Shown here: piece by piece, positions 53,551 to 61,457 of the stretch
Numbering within the stretch: position 1 is the stretch's first letter
How the letters are laid out: every line of letters starts with the position of its first letter
Origin: Spirosoma utsteinense
GTDB taxonomy: Bacteria > Bacteroidota > Bacteroidia > Cytophagales > Spirosomataceae
DNA: 64,000 bases
Reading direction: 5' to 3'
Assembly: GCF_014282275.1 (NCBI RefSeq)
Contig: NZ_VFIA01000001.1
Coordinates: forward strand, 124,001-188,000
Made by a program: the position numbers and the translations under genes
Notes under the pieces: generated by a model
Seen by the model: only the letters and a program-made list of their open reading frames with translations
Database searches by the model: none
What the model was told of the DNA's origin: nothing

Positions 53551-55872
53551 ATGAAACATTATTTGCAACACGACCCGTGGTGTATTGTCGAAACCGACTT
53601 TCACCGCGAATTCAATGAAGTCACTGAAAGCGTCATGTCCCTCGGCAACGGCCGACATGGAGGACGCGGTTCATTTGAAGAAAAATATTCGGGTAAGACC
53701 TTACAGGGTAACTATGTAGCCGGCGTTTATTACCCCGATAAAACCCGGGTCGGCTGGTGGAAAAATGGCTATCCTGAATACTTTGCCAAAGTGCTGAACG
53801 CAGCCAACTGGATTGGCATCGATATCGACATCGACTATGAATCGCTGGATCTCAATACCTGCGAGGTGCGTGACTTCCGACGGGTGCTGAACATGCAGGA
53901 AGGCTTTCTGGAACGCGAATTTGTGGCGGTTCTCAAGAGCGGAAAGGAGCTGAAAGTGAATGCCAAGCGGTTTTGTTCCATTGTCGACGATGAGGCCGGG
54001 GTTATTCGCTACGCTATTACGCCCCTTAATTTCGACGCCAAAATTACCGTTACGCCCTATATCGACGGGGCCATCCGAAACCGCGATGCCAACTACGACG
54101 AGACATTCTGGGACGAAGTACGCAAAGAAACCGGATATGGTGAAGCCTTCATTGAACTGCGTACCCGCAAAACCGGATTCCATGTCGCTACGGGTATGTG
54201 CGTCGAAATCGAGCAGGATGGCGTAAAGGTCGATTACCAGTCGCAACCGATCAAATACGAGAAGTACGTGGCCAATCGTATCTCACTCGATTGTCGGCAG
54301 GGGCAGGAAACGGCGGTTTATAAGTATGCGGTCAATCTCTCGTCGCTCAATTACGATCCGGATACGATCATCAAGGAAGCGCACAAATCCATGCAGCATA
54401 TTACACGCAAGGGATTTGAGAAGATGCTGCTTGAGCAGAAGCAGGCCTGGGCCGATAAGTGGAAAACCAACGACATCGTCATCGATGGCGACGTGGCAGC
54501 ACAACAGGGTATCCGGTTCAATATCTTTCAACTGAACCAGACATATACCGGCGAAGATGAGCGGTTGAACATTGGCCCGAAAGGGTTCACCGGTGAAAAA
54601 TACGGCGGGTCGACTTACTGGGATACCGAAGCCTACTGTCTGCCTTTCTACCTGTCGACAGCCGATCAGAAAGTTGCCAGAAACCTGCTCGTTTACCGCT
54701 ACCGTCAGCTGGGTAAAGCTATTGAGAATGCACAGAAGCTGGGCTTCCGGGCTGGGGCTGCGCTTTATCCGATGGTGACCATGAACGGGGAAGAATGCCA
54801 TAACGAGTGGGAGATAACGTTCGAGGAAATACACCGTAATGGGGCCATTGCCTACGCCATCTTCGATTATGTCCGCTATTCCGGCGACGAACAATACCTG
54901 GCTGACTACGGCCTGGAAGTGCTTATTGCCATCAGCCGCTTCTGGAGCCAGCGCGTCAACTGGTCGGCGGCCAAGCAGCAGTATGTGATGCTGGGCGTAA
55001 CGGGACCGAATGAGTATGAGAACAACGTCAACAACAACTGGTACACCAACTACATTGCCGCCTGGACGCTTCGATACACCATAGAGGCTGTTGCTAAAGT
55101 TAAGTCACTGGACCCGACCAAATACGCGGAGCTGATCGACCGTATCCACTTTCGGGAAGAGAAAGAGTTAGCCACGGCCCAGCAGATCGTTGAAAAAATG
55201 TACCTGCCGGAGGACAGGGAGCGGGGTGTTTATCTGCAACAGGAAGGCTTCCTCGACAAAGACCTGATGCCTGTTTCCGATATTCCAAAAGGGCAGCGGC
55301 CTATTAACCAGAACTGGTCGTGGGATCGGATTCTGCGGTCATGTTTCATCAAACAGGCCGATGTGTTGCAGGGGTTGTACTTTTTTGAAGAGGAGTTCGA
55401 TACGGAAACGCTTCGGCGCAACTTCGACTTCTACGAGCCCATGACGGTGCATGAGTCGTCGCTATCGCCCTGCGTTCACTCCATACAGGCGTCAAAACTG
55501 GGCATGCACGACAAAGCCTACGAAATGTACCTGCGTACGGCCCGGCTCGACCTCGACGATTATAATAACGATACTGAAGATGGTTGCCACATCACAAGCA
55601 TGGCCGGTACGTGGCTGGCGGTGGTGAAAGGATTTGGGGGAATGCGGGTTGGTGCAGATGGACAACTCTCTTTTAGTCCCTACTTTCCGTCGAACTGGCA
55701 GTCGCTGGCGTTTAAAATCCGGTTCCAGGGAAGTCTGTTGCAGGTAACGACAACCCAGCAGAACGTAGCGGTAACCAATTTCTCGTCGACACCAATTCGT
55801 TTATCCGTATTGGGTAAAGTGATTACGGTTGCGGGCGAAGGGGAGGAGTTGGTAGCATTTGTGCCCCAATAG
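53551..55872 (+). CDS. GH65 maltose phosphorylase-type glycoside phosphorylase
   Basis: 773 residues, normal for the family. N-terminal beta-sandwich (1-270; VTESVMSLGNGRHGGRGSFE), linker helices, (alpha/alpha)6 barrel (about 320-700) and small C-terminal sheet. Catalytic acid Glu488 is in GVTGPNEYENNVNNNWYTN, the place and context of the maltose phosphorylase acid; GGSTYWDTEAYCLPFYLST binds phosphate/sugar. Likely reaction: maltose plus phosphate to glucose and beta-glucose 1-phosphate, cytoplasmic, though trehalose or kojibiose phosphorylases share the fold. No beta-phosphoglucomutase gene is adjacent. Confidence 0.92.
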   Translation: MKHYLQHDPWCIVETDFHREFNEVTESVMSLGNGRHGGRGSFEEKYSGKTLQGNYVAGVYYPDKTRVGWWKNGYPEYFAKVLNAANWIGIDIDIDYESLDLNTCEVRDFRRVLNMQEGFLEREFVAVLKSGKELKVNAKRFCSIVDDEAGVIRYAITPLNFDAKITVTPYIDGAIRNRDANYDETFWDEVRKETGYGEAFIELRTRKTGFHVATGMCVEIEQDGVKVDYQSQPIKYEKYVANRISLDCRQGQETAVYKYAVNLSSLNYDPDTIIKEAHKSMQHITRKGFEKMLLEQKQAWADKWKTNDIVIDGDVAAQQGIRFNIFQLNQTYTGEDERLNIGPKGFTGEKYGGSTYWDTEAYCLPFYLSTADQKVARNLLVYRYRQLGKAIENAQKLGFRAGAALYPMVTMNGEECHNEWEITFEEIHRNGAIAYAIFDYVRYSGDEQYLADYGLEVLIAISRFWSQRVNWSAAKQQYVMLGVTGPNEYENNVNNNWYTNYIAAWTLRYTIEAVAKVKSLDPTKYAELIDRIHFREEKELATAQQIVEKMYLPEDRERGVYLQQEGFLDKDLMPVSDIPKGQRPINQNWSWDRILRSCFIKQADVLQGLYFFEEEFDTETLRRNFDFYEPMTVHESSLSPCVHSIQASKLGMHDKAYEMYLRTARLDLDDYNNDTEDGCHITSMAGTWLAVVKGFGGMRVGADGQLSFSPYFPSNWQSLAFKIRFQGSLLQVTTTQQNVAVTNFSSTPIRLSVLGKVITVAGEGEELVAFVPQ

Positions 55873-55890
55873 AAAAGCAGCGCCTATACC

Positions 55891-55950
55891 GGTTGTGGCT
55901 GGTTGGCAGGAACGTTGTCAACGTTCCTGCCAACCAGCCACAACCTTTTT
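55891..55950 (+). terminator. 26-bp perfect hairpin terminator of the GH65 gene
   Basis: 55891-55916 is exactly complementary to 55920-55945 with a 3-nt loop, directly followed by TTTTT (55946-55950). Starts 18 bases after the stop. Very long for an intrinsic terminator. Confidence 0.88.
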
Positions 55951-55959
55951 ATACTACGA

Positions 55960-56130
55960 TCATCGGGTTCCGATACTGCCGCCGTGAGGAGCCGCCATAC
56001 GGCTTAAACCCTTGAACGCTTCGGCATGATTGATGATAAATTGACGAACCGTCTTTCGGAAAAAAGTCCAATTGCTAATCGGCTGAGTAGATGTCGTATT
56101 TCCTATATGGCGATAGTTGGATAGTTGCAT
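55960..56130 (-). CDS. possible 56-residue small protein
   Basis: An ORF shorter than usual calling limits: ATG at 56130, stop at 55960-55962. It opens MQLSNYRHIGNT, has an aromatic/basic middle (NWTFFRKTVRQFIINHAEAF) and ends RMAAPHGGSIGTR. No signal peptide or known motif. It fills the best part of a 483-bp gap and ends 10 bp from the GH65 terminator, as a convergent gene would. The C-terminal APHGGS segment could be a peptide-like tail. Unproven; may be chance. Confidence 0.35.
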   Translation of the reverse strand: MQLSNYRHIGNTTSTQPISNWTFFRKTVRQFIINHAEAFKGLSRMAAPHGGSIGTR

Positions 56131-56355
56131 AACGAATATAATTAGTTAACAATCAGCAGGGTGAAAATATATCGTAGCCCTACCAGTTACAGTTATATAA
56201 CCCGATGACGCATCTAAAAGATTCTATGTTATTAAAATAGTTATACTAGTGCTTCTAAAATAGCAGTAAAAACGAGTTGGTTGATAAAGATTCTTTGTTG
56301 AGTACAGCGTATTTTTCATGCCTTAACCCATAAACTCACTTACCGTCTGGTCTCG
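56131..56355. other. AT-rich gene-free interval
   Basis: 225 bp between the possible small ORF (minus) and the methyltransferase gene (plus). AT-rich and probably containing promoters for both; TATTTTTC at 56310-56317 is a -7-like site (7 of 8) but no TTG is at the right distance. Nothing else recognised. Confidence 0.5.
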
Positions 56356-56994
56356 ATGGCGTCCAATTTCAACTGGATAACACCCGTCTACGATACGCTC
56401 GCCCGGGCTGTATTCGGGCAGTCGCTGAATCGGGCGCAATCTGTATTTCTGGACCGTATTCCGGCAGGGGCATCGGTCCTGATCGTGGGGGGCGGAACGG
56501 GCTGGCTACTCGAACCACTGCTGAGGGGGGGGCGTACCAGCCACATCCTGTACCTGGAAACGTCAGCCAGAATGCTGGCCCGCGCTAGCCAACGGGTACT
56601 CGACCGCCAGTTGTTAGGGGTTGTTGCGTTTCAACTGGGCGACGAACGCACCTTACCGACGGGTATGAACGTCGATGTGGTCATTACGCCCTTCGTCCTG
56701 GATATGTTCACCGCGCAAAGCCTGCGTACCCAGATGATACCCTTGCTCCGGCAGGCGCTTAAGCCGGGTGGGCAATGGATCATCACCGATTTTGTGGTTG
56801 GTGCGGGCAAGTGGCAAAAACGCCTGATCCAATTGATGATCTGGTTCTTCCGGCTCACGGCCAGTATAGAAACCCGTCAACTGGTAGACTGGCAGTCGCT
56901 CATGGCTGAAACCGGTCTGCGGCTTCAGGAGCGGCAACCACAGGTAGGCGGCATGGTGTCGGCCGAAATTTGGGTGGATCCGTTAGTCAGTTGA
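56356..56994 (+). CDS. class I SAM-dependent methyltransferase
   Basis: 212 residues. Motif I is VLIVGGGTGWLLEPLLRGG; a post-I acidic residue is in ILYLETSARMLARA; motif IV region is MNVDVVITPFVLDMF and the later LKPGGQWIITDF is the typical strand-5 turn. One hydrophobic stretch near 150-165 (LIQLMIWFFRLTAS) may touch membrane or a lipid substrate. Resembles UbiE-like methyltransferases; substrate unknown. Its stop is 4 bp from the stop of the convergent gene. Confidence 0.85.
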   Translation: MASNFNWITPVYDTLARAVFGQSLNRAQSVFLDRIPAGASVLIVGGGTGWLLEPLLRGGRTSHILYLETSARMLARASQRVLDRQLLGVVAFQLGDERTLPTGMNVDVVITPFVLDMFTAQSLRTQMIPLLRQALKPGGQWIITDFVVGAGKWQKRLIQLMIWFFRLTASIETRQLVDWQSLMAETGLRLQERQPQVGGMVSAEIWVDPLVS

Positions 56995-56998
56995 TCAA

Positions 56999-57736
56999 CT
57001 AATTGATCAACTCATTCAGCGTTCGGGACAGCTTTGGTTCTTTGCTGATGTCATACCACTCTTCTGTACCGAGGTTAAGCCATTGGCCTGTGGTTTTGGG
57101 ACGTCGGTCCAGGGTCGTTTCCGGATCGAAGTCCACGCTGTAAACCGTGCTCATTACCCTTTGCAGGGTAGACCAGGGGAGCATGCGTGCGCCATCGGTG
57201 TTGCGTTCATCGCGAACAGCAACCGACCGATTGGCGAACGACGCTGTCAGGGTTATAGCGCGGCCGGGCCTGCGGCTGTCGATGTCCAGATACGTGAGTT
57301 CGAATGGGCGTTCGCGTTTGTCGGCTTCGTACGTTGCCTGAATCAGCTCCTGAATCAGGTACTGCCAGTCGTCGGCATTGCCTGGTTTTCCGGTCTGGTC
57401 AACGCCTTTGCTGACCAGCGTTATTTCCCAGAAGTCGTCATCTTCTTTTAGATTTTCCTCATCGATTGGCTGTAGACGGGTTTTGCCGGCTACGGCCGCA
57501 AAGGCTTCGTGCCATACAGCGGGCAGCCGCCCCGACCAACTAAAATCATCATCGCGGGTGAATCCCTCGGCGATCAGTTCATCGTCGTCGATATCGTCGC
57601 GGTCAGGATAGGTGATCGCAAGATCAAGTTGGACTTCGTTGCCAGCCGGATTAACCGCGAGGGTATAGAAGTAGGCATAGGGCGCCGGTAGCGACCGGGC
57701 GGTCTGGTAACGAATCTGAAGACGGGTAAAAGACAT
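56999..57736 (-). CDS. conserved hypothetical protein, beta-rich, acidic
   Basis: 245 residues, no signal peptide and no membrane segment. Starts MSFTRLQIRYQTARSLPAPY. It is rich in Asp and Glu (RDDIDDDELIAEG, EENLKEDDDFWEI) with alternating strand patterns. I do not recognise a family. It reads in the same direction as menE, 27 bp upstream of this start across the gap, so co-transcription with menE is likely. Confidence 0.75.
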   Translation of the reverse strand: MSFTRLQIRYQTARSLPAPYAYFYTLAVNPAGNEVQLDLAITYPDRDDIDDDELIAEGFTRDDDFSWSGRLPAVWHEAFAAVAGKTRLQPIDEENLKEDDDFWEITLVSKGVDQTGKPGNADDWQYLIQELIQATYEADKRERPFELTYLDIDSRRPGRAITLTASFANRSVAVRDERNTDGARMLPWSTLQRVMSTVYSVDFDPETTLDRRPKTTGQWLNLGTEEWYDISKEPKLSRTLNELIN

Positions 57737-57763
57737 CTGGGCTTGGTTAGCTGTAGCGCAAAA

Positions 57764-58840
57764 TTAACGGTATCGGTCGATTGTCTGTGCACGATCGACT
57801 TTTCCGGTGGGCGTTTGAGCAAATTCGGTCACGCGGATAATTTCTTTGGGGACGGCATAGGGCCCAATCTGTTGCCTGATAGCCTGCTGTATGCGATTCC
57901 ACTGGGGGGCATCCACCCAATAATCCTCGCAGAAAACTACAATACGCTGGCCCAGACGTTCATCGGGTAAACCCGCCACGAATAAACGGGCCGTGCTGCC
58001 CAGTGCCGCCAGTTCGTCCTCAATAATTCGTTCGATCTGTTCGGGTTGCACCTTTACCCCTCCGCTGTTGATGATCCGGTCGGCGCGGCCAAGCAGTTGA
58101 AACTGAGTCTGGCCGGGGCTGGCCGAGACAGTCATGACGACAACATCGTTGGTTTGGACACGTATAAAGTTGGTTGCGGCCGAGGTGATGTGAAGACAGG
58201 CTCGCTCATCGGTGCCAAGGTCGACGCCCCTGAGGGCCGTGAACCGTTCGGATCGTTCCGCTCCGTTTAATCGCCGGAGCGCAATGTGTGAAACCGTTTC
58301 GGTCATGCCATAGGTAGCAAAAACAGGGGCTTCGATAACCTGTAGAGCCTGCTCCAGTGCCGGACTGGTAGCCGCGCCCCCAACCAGAATAGCTTTTGCG
58401 CTGTTCAGCATAGGGAGCCTGCTGGTGTCCTGTTCCAGAATAGTCTGTAGTTGTAGCGGCACGAAGGCGGTAAAATCAAACCGTGTCCGCTCAAAATCGA
58501 ACGGGGCAAGCGGGTTCCCGACCGGTTCGACGACGGTCATGGGCAGGCCTAGTTCCAGGCCCCGGACAAGCATCATCACTCCCGCTACATACCGTATATT
58601 CAGGCATACCAGGGCATGATCGCCTGCCTTCAGGCCCAGGGTTTGCCCGGTCAGGCGGGCGCTGGCCTGCATCTGCGCTCGTGTCAGCGTGATGAGTTTA
58701 GGTATACCCGTCGAGCCGGACGTTTGGAGCACGAAGTCGGCCTGACCGTTGAGCCAGGACTGGCAAAAGGCCAGGGCTTCGGCCTCGTACGGCGTTTGTG
58801 GCCGTGGCCAGTCTTGTGGCGTAGCAGGATCGATAAACAT
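57764..58840 (-). CDS. menE: o-succinylbenzoate-CoA ligase-like AMP-forming enzyme
   Basis: 358 residues from ATG 58840 (10 residues shorter than the open frame). ANL superfamily: the P-loop-like FVLQTSGSTGIPKLITLT, the ATYGMTETVSHIALR core, LLGRADRIINSGGVKVQPEQ hinge, and the terminal catalytic lysine in QTPTGKVDRAQT. The reduced N-terminal domain is typical of MenE of Bacteroidota. It activates succinylbenzoate for menaquinone synthesis; menB lies 1.2 kb away, which supports the role. Confidence 0.85.
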   Translation of the reverse strand: MFIDPATPQDWPRPQTPYEAEALAFCQSWLNGQADFVLQTSGSTGIPKLITLTRAQMQASARLTGQTLGLKAGDHALVCLNIRYVAGVMMLVRGLELGLPMTVVEPVGNPLAPFDFERTRFDFTAFVPLQLQTILEQDTSRLPMLNSAKAILVGGAATSPALEQALQVIEAPVFATYGMTETVSHIALRRLNGAERSERFTALRGVDLGTDERACLHITSAATNFIRVQTNDVVVMTVSASPGQTQFQLLGRADRIINSGGVKVQPEQIERIIEDELAALGSTARLFVAGLPDERLGQRIVVFCEDYWVDAPQWNRIQQAIRQQIGPYAVPKEIIRVTEFAQTPTGKVDRAQTIDRYR

Positions 58841-58877
58841 AGGTGTTACGCCCCTTGCCGGAAAAGGCAAACGGAGA

Positions 58878-59345
58878 TCAATTACTAACCCGGAGCAGGC
58901 CCGATGTTGGGTTTGTTACAACCGTGTACTGTTGTAGTGCCTGGGTAGCGGGACCGGTTATGACGTTACCTTTGGTGTCAAAGCGCGACAGATGTAGCGG
59001 GCAATAAAACTGGTTTTCGGACGGCTTGAACACCAGTTGCGTGCCTTGATGAGTACAGTTGGCCGATACGGCTATAAAACGCCCATCTTTGGTTTGAGCG
59101 ACAATGACGTCGTTGATGATAATATAACCGCCCTTTGCTTTCAGGTTTTCGCTCGTTTTATCGTCGAGGTTGATACTGAAATCTATTTTACGAGCCGGGT
59201 TAGGGGTAGGGTCCGGGGTATTGGCTCCGGAACAGCCCGACACACAGCGCGTTAGCAGTATAGCGCCGACACCGATTCCGACCAGCCGAAAAAATTCCTG
59301 CCGGTCCATAGGGCGCTGGTCTGTTGTCGGGAAGGTGGTTTCCAT
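58878..59345 (-). CDS. Rieske [2Fe-2S] domain lipoprotein-like protein
   Basis: 155 residues. Cluster ligands are seen: Cys97 and His99 in SANCTHQGTQL, Cys115 and His118 in QFYCPLHLSRFD. The second box reads CPLHLS where CPCHGS is common, so the disulfide Cys pair of cytochrome bc1/b6f Rieske proteins is absent. The N-terminus has RQEFFRLVGIGVGAILL, a Tat-like signal with RQ for RR, followed by SGC that could be lipidated. Electron-transfer partner unknown; neighbouring menaquinone genes suggest a respiratory link (inference). Confidence 0.88.
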   Translation of the reverse strand: METTFPTTDQRPMDRQEFFRLVGIGVGAILLTRCVSGCSGANTPDPTPNPARKIDFSINLDDKTSENLKAKGGYIIINDVIVAQTKDGRFIAVSANCTHQGTQLVFKPSENQFYCPLHLSRFDTKGNVITGPATQALQQYTVVTNPTSGLLRVSN

Positions 59346-59489
59346 AGTGGTTTTAGCGTACTTTTGGGGTTGAAAACTTATTTTCTACCGTAAATGTACC
59401 TTTTTTTGACAGTCTACAGTACCGAACAAAGAAGTTCATCGGTTGGTTAGAGGTGGACGGTTCGTTTCGGGCAGGTGGCCTAACTTATT

Positions 59490-59954
59490 ATGGAAGAAGC
59501 AAAGGTTATCATCAATCCGATCTCGCCGGAGAAAGTTGCTGAGTCGCCGGGATTGTTGGCTTACGCACATACAGCGGGAGGGGCCGTTATCCGGCCTGAA
59601 GACAAAGGGAAAATTACCGGTAGGGCTGTGTCGGCCATGCGCGAACAAACCGACATGCAGTTGACGCAGTTGTACAAGCAGATGCAGCTACTGGCCGAGC
59701 AGGCCACCGCTATCCGCAACCGGGTTGAAGTGTCGGAGCGGATTTACTCAGCCCAGATGAATTTTGAGCCCGTTGTAGGCCACACGTATTATTTTTACCA
59801 GCGTAAGGGCACCAACAGTACCGATGTGCTGTCGATGATCGGGCCAACCGAGTGGGGCCGTAAATTTCCCTTCGAACGTTGCCTGGCAACTGTCCGGATG
59901 ATGGCCGATCACACCTGGGATGTACACTATCACGAAGTTTCATTTGATGAGTGA
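59490..59954 (+). CDS. DUF2452 domain protein
   Basis: 154 residues. Matches the DUF2452 pattern of Bacteroidota: PISPEKVAESPGLLAYAHTA, RQ-helix MREQTDMQLTQLYKQMQLLA and FEPVVGHTYYFYQRKGT, ending in a HEVSFDE-type tail. Function unknown; soluble, no signal peptide. Lies 88 bp before menB on the same strand, a linkage worth noting. Confidence 0.85.
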   Translation: MEEAKVIINPISPEKVAESPGLLAYAHTAGGAVIRPEDKGKITGRAVSAMREQTDMQLTQLYKQMQLLAEQATAIRNRVEVSERIYSAQMNFEPVVGHTYYFYQRKGTNSTDVLSMIGPTEWGRKFPFERCLATVRMMADHTWDVHYHEVSFDE

Positions 59955-60041
59955 ACGGGCAAAGGAGTGAAAAGGTGATGCCCGCCCTTCACCTATCTAC
60001 CCGATCGCCGTTTACTCATTCGCTAATTCTCTCTTTTACGT

Positions 60042-60866
60042 ATGCAAAGCAATTACCCCTGGGAATCCATTAAAGAATACGAGGAGATTCTGTTTAGTTA
60101 TTACGAAGGAATCGCCAAGATAAGCATCAACCGGCCCCATAAACGCAACGCCTTTACGCCACAAACGGTCAAGGAAATGTCGGAAGCGATGGAAATCGCC
60201 CGGCAGGACCCGAAGATCGGGGTCGTCATTCTAACGGGCGAAGGGGGTGAAGCCTTCTGCTCAGGTGGCGATCAGTCGGTGCGGGGACATGGCGGTTACG
60301 TCGGCGAAGATCAGGTGCCTCGCCTGAATGTGCTGGACCTGCAAATGCAGATCCGGCGTATACCGAAACCTGTCATCGCTATGGTAGCGGGTTATGCCAT
60401 TGGGGGTGGCCATGTTCTGCACGTTGTCTGTGACCTCAGCATTGCGGCCGATAACGCCCGCTTTGGACAGACCGGCCCTAAAGTTGGCTCCTTCGATGGT
60501 GGTTTCGGTGCCAGCTATCTGGCACGGGTCGTAGGGCAGAAGAAAGCCCGCGAGATCTGGTTTCTGTGCGATCAGTACGATGCACAGGAAGCCCTGGATA
60601 TGGGTCTGGTCAATAAAGTCGTGCCGCTCGACCAGCTGGAGGAAACAACTATTGCGTGGTGCCGCAAGATTCTCGATAAGAGTCCCATTGCCCTTCGTAT
60701 GCTGAAAGCATCGTTAAATGCCGAACTCGACGGGCAGGCTGGTATCCAGCAACTGGCAGGTGATGCCACGCTGCTCTATTACCTCTCCGAAGAAGCAAAA
60801 GAAGGAAAAGACGCATTTCTGGAAAAACGAAAACCCGATTTTAGTAAATTTCAGAAATTTCCATGA
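60042..60866 (+). CDS. menB: 1,4-dihydroxy-2-naphthoyl-CoA synthase
   Basis: 274 residues of the crotonase fold. [19 protein letters not shown] is the MenB active-site loop; [20 protein letters not shown] carries the oxyanion hole; [20 protein letters not shown] and the end [16 protein letters not shown] are diagnostic of MenB. It closes the second ring of menaquinone, the respiratory quinone of Bacteroidota. Followed by a strong terminator. Confidence 0.97.
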   Translation: MQSNYPWESIKEYEEILFSYYEGIAKISINRPHKRNAFTPQTVKEMSEAMEIARQDPKIGVVILTGEGGEAFCSGGDQSVRGHGGYVGEDQVPRLNVLDLQMQIRRIPKPVIAMVAGYAIGGGHVLHVVCDLSIAADNARFGQTGPKVGSFDGGFGASYLARVVGQKKAREIWFLCDQYDAQEALDMGLVNKVVPLDQLEETTIAWCRKILDKSPIALRMLKASLNAELDGQAGIQQLAGDATLLYYLSEEAKEGKDAFLEKRKPDFSKFQKFP

Positions 60867-60873
60867 GTCAACC

Positions 60874-60900
60874 GGCCAGCGAATTTGCTGGCCTTTTTTT
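60874..60900 (+). terminator. intrinsic terminator of menB
   Basis: GGCCAGC (60874-60880) pairs with GCTGGCC (60887-60893), 6-nt loop, followed by seven T. The next gene's likely ATG (60911) lies beyond it. Confidence 0.9.
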
Positions 60901-60910
60901 ATCGCTGGTT

Positions 60911-61297
60911 ATGAGCAAGATCTGTTTCCTGTTTGTGGTTATTCTGGTTGTGGGCTGTCAACAGATAGGCCCTGCGTATACGCTTGCTGTGGACGTCGAG
61001 AACCGAACCAACGCTCCTGTCGACTACCTGGCTTTCTCCAACCATATCGGGCAGGGCAGGCTAGAGACGTTTGCCCTGAAACCGCAGCAGAAAGTAAACG
61101 TTACCTTCGACTTTACCGACGTCGCCAAAACAGACGGGTTATACCAGGTTAGATACAGGTTTGCAGGCTCTGCTGATACCCTGACAAAAACCTTCGGTTA
61201 TTACACCAATGGCTATCCCATTGACCAGCAAATAAGTCTGACCGTACATACTGATTCCCTCTCGGTCAAAACCGTCCTACGCAAGAACACCTATTGA
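60911..61297 (+). CDS. small hypothetical lipoprotein
   Basis: 128 residues from ATG 60911, which gives the lipoprotein signal MSKICFLFVVILVVGC (Cys16); the longer frame from 60863 would run through the menB terminator. The mature part shows beta-strand alternation (YTLAVDVENRTNAPVDYLAF, KVNVTFDFTDVAKTDGLYQV). No known domain recognised. Expression would need readthrough of the menB terminator or a promoter inside menB. Confidence 0.65.
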   Translation: MSKICFLFVVILVVGCQQIGPAYTLAVDVENRTNAPVDYLAFSNHIGQGRLETFALKPQQKVNVTFDFTDVAKTDGLYQVRYRFAGSADTLTKTFGYYTNGYPIDQQISLTVHTDSLSVKTVLRKNTY

Positions 61298-61457
61298 CCA
61301 GACGGCTCATTCAATCGAGAAGAACGCTGGTTGGTCAAGGTCTTAAACGAATTTTATATAGGTAAGCCTGCTTATTATCAGTATTATCGTTTGCTCTTTG
61401 GTTTGTGCAATGTATTTTTACGCTGTATCGCTCCTTCAAACTTCCTGATCATACGTC

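Noticed and set aside
60718-61152. 144-residue plus-strand ORF spanning the end of menB and the lipoprotein start
   Set aside because: Out of frame with both genes and runs through the menB terminator.
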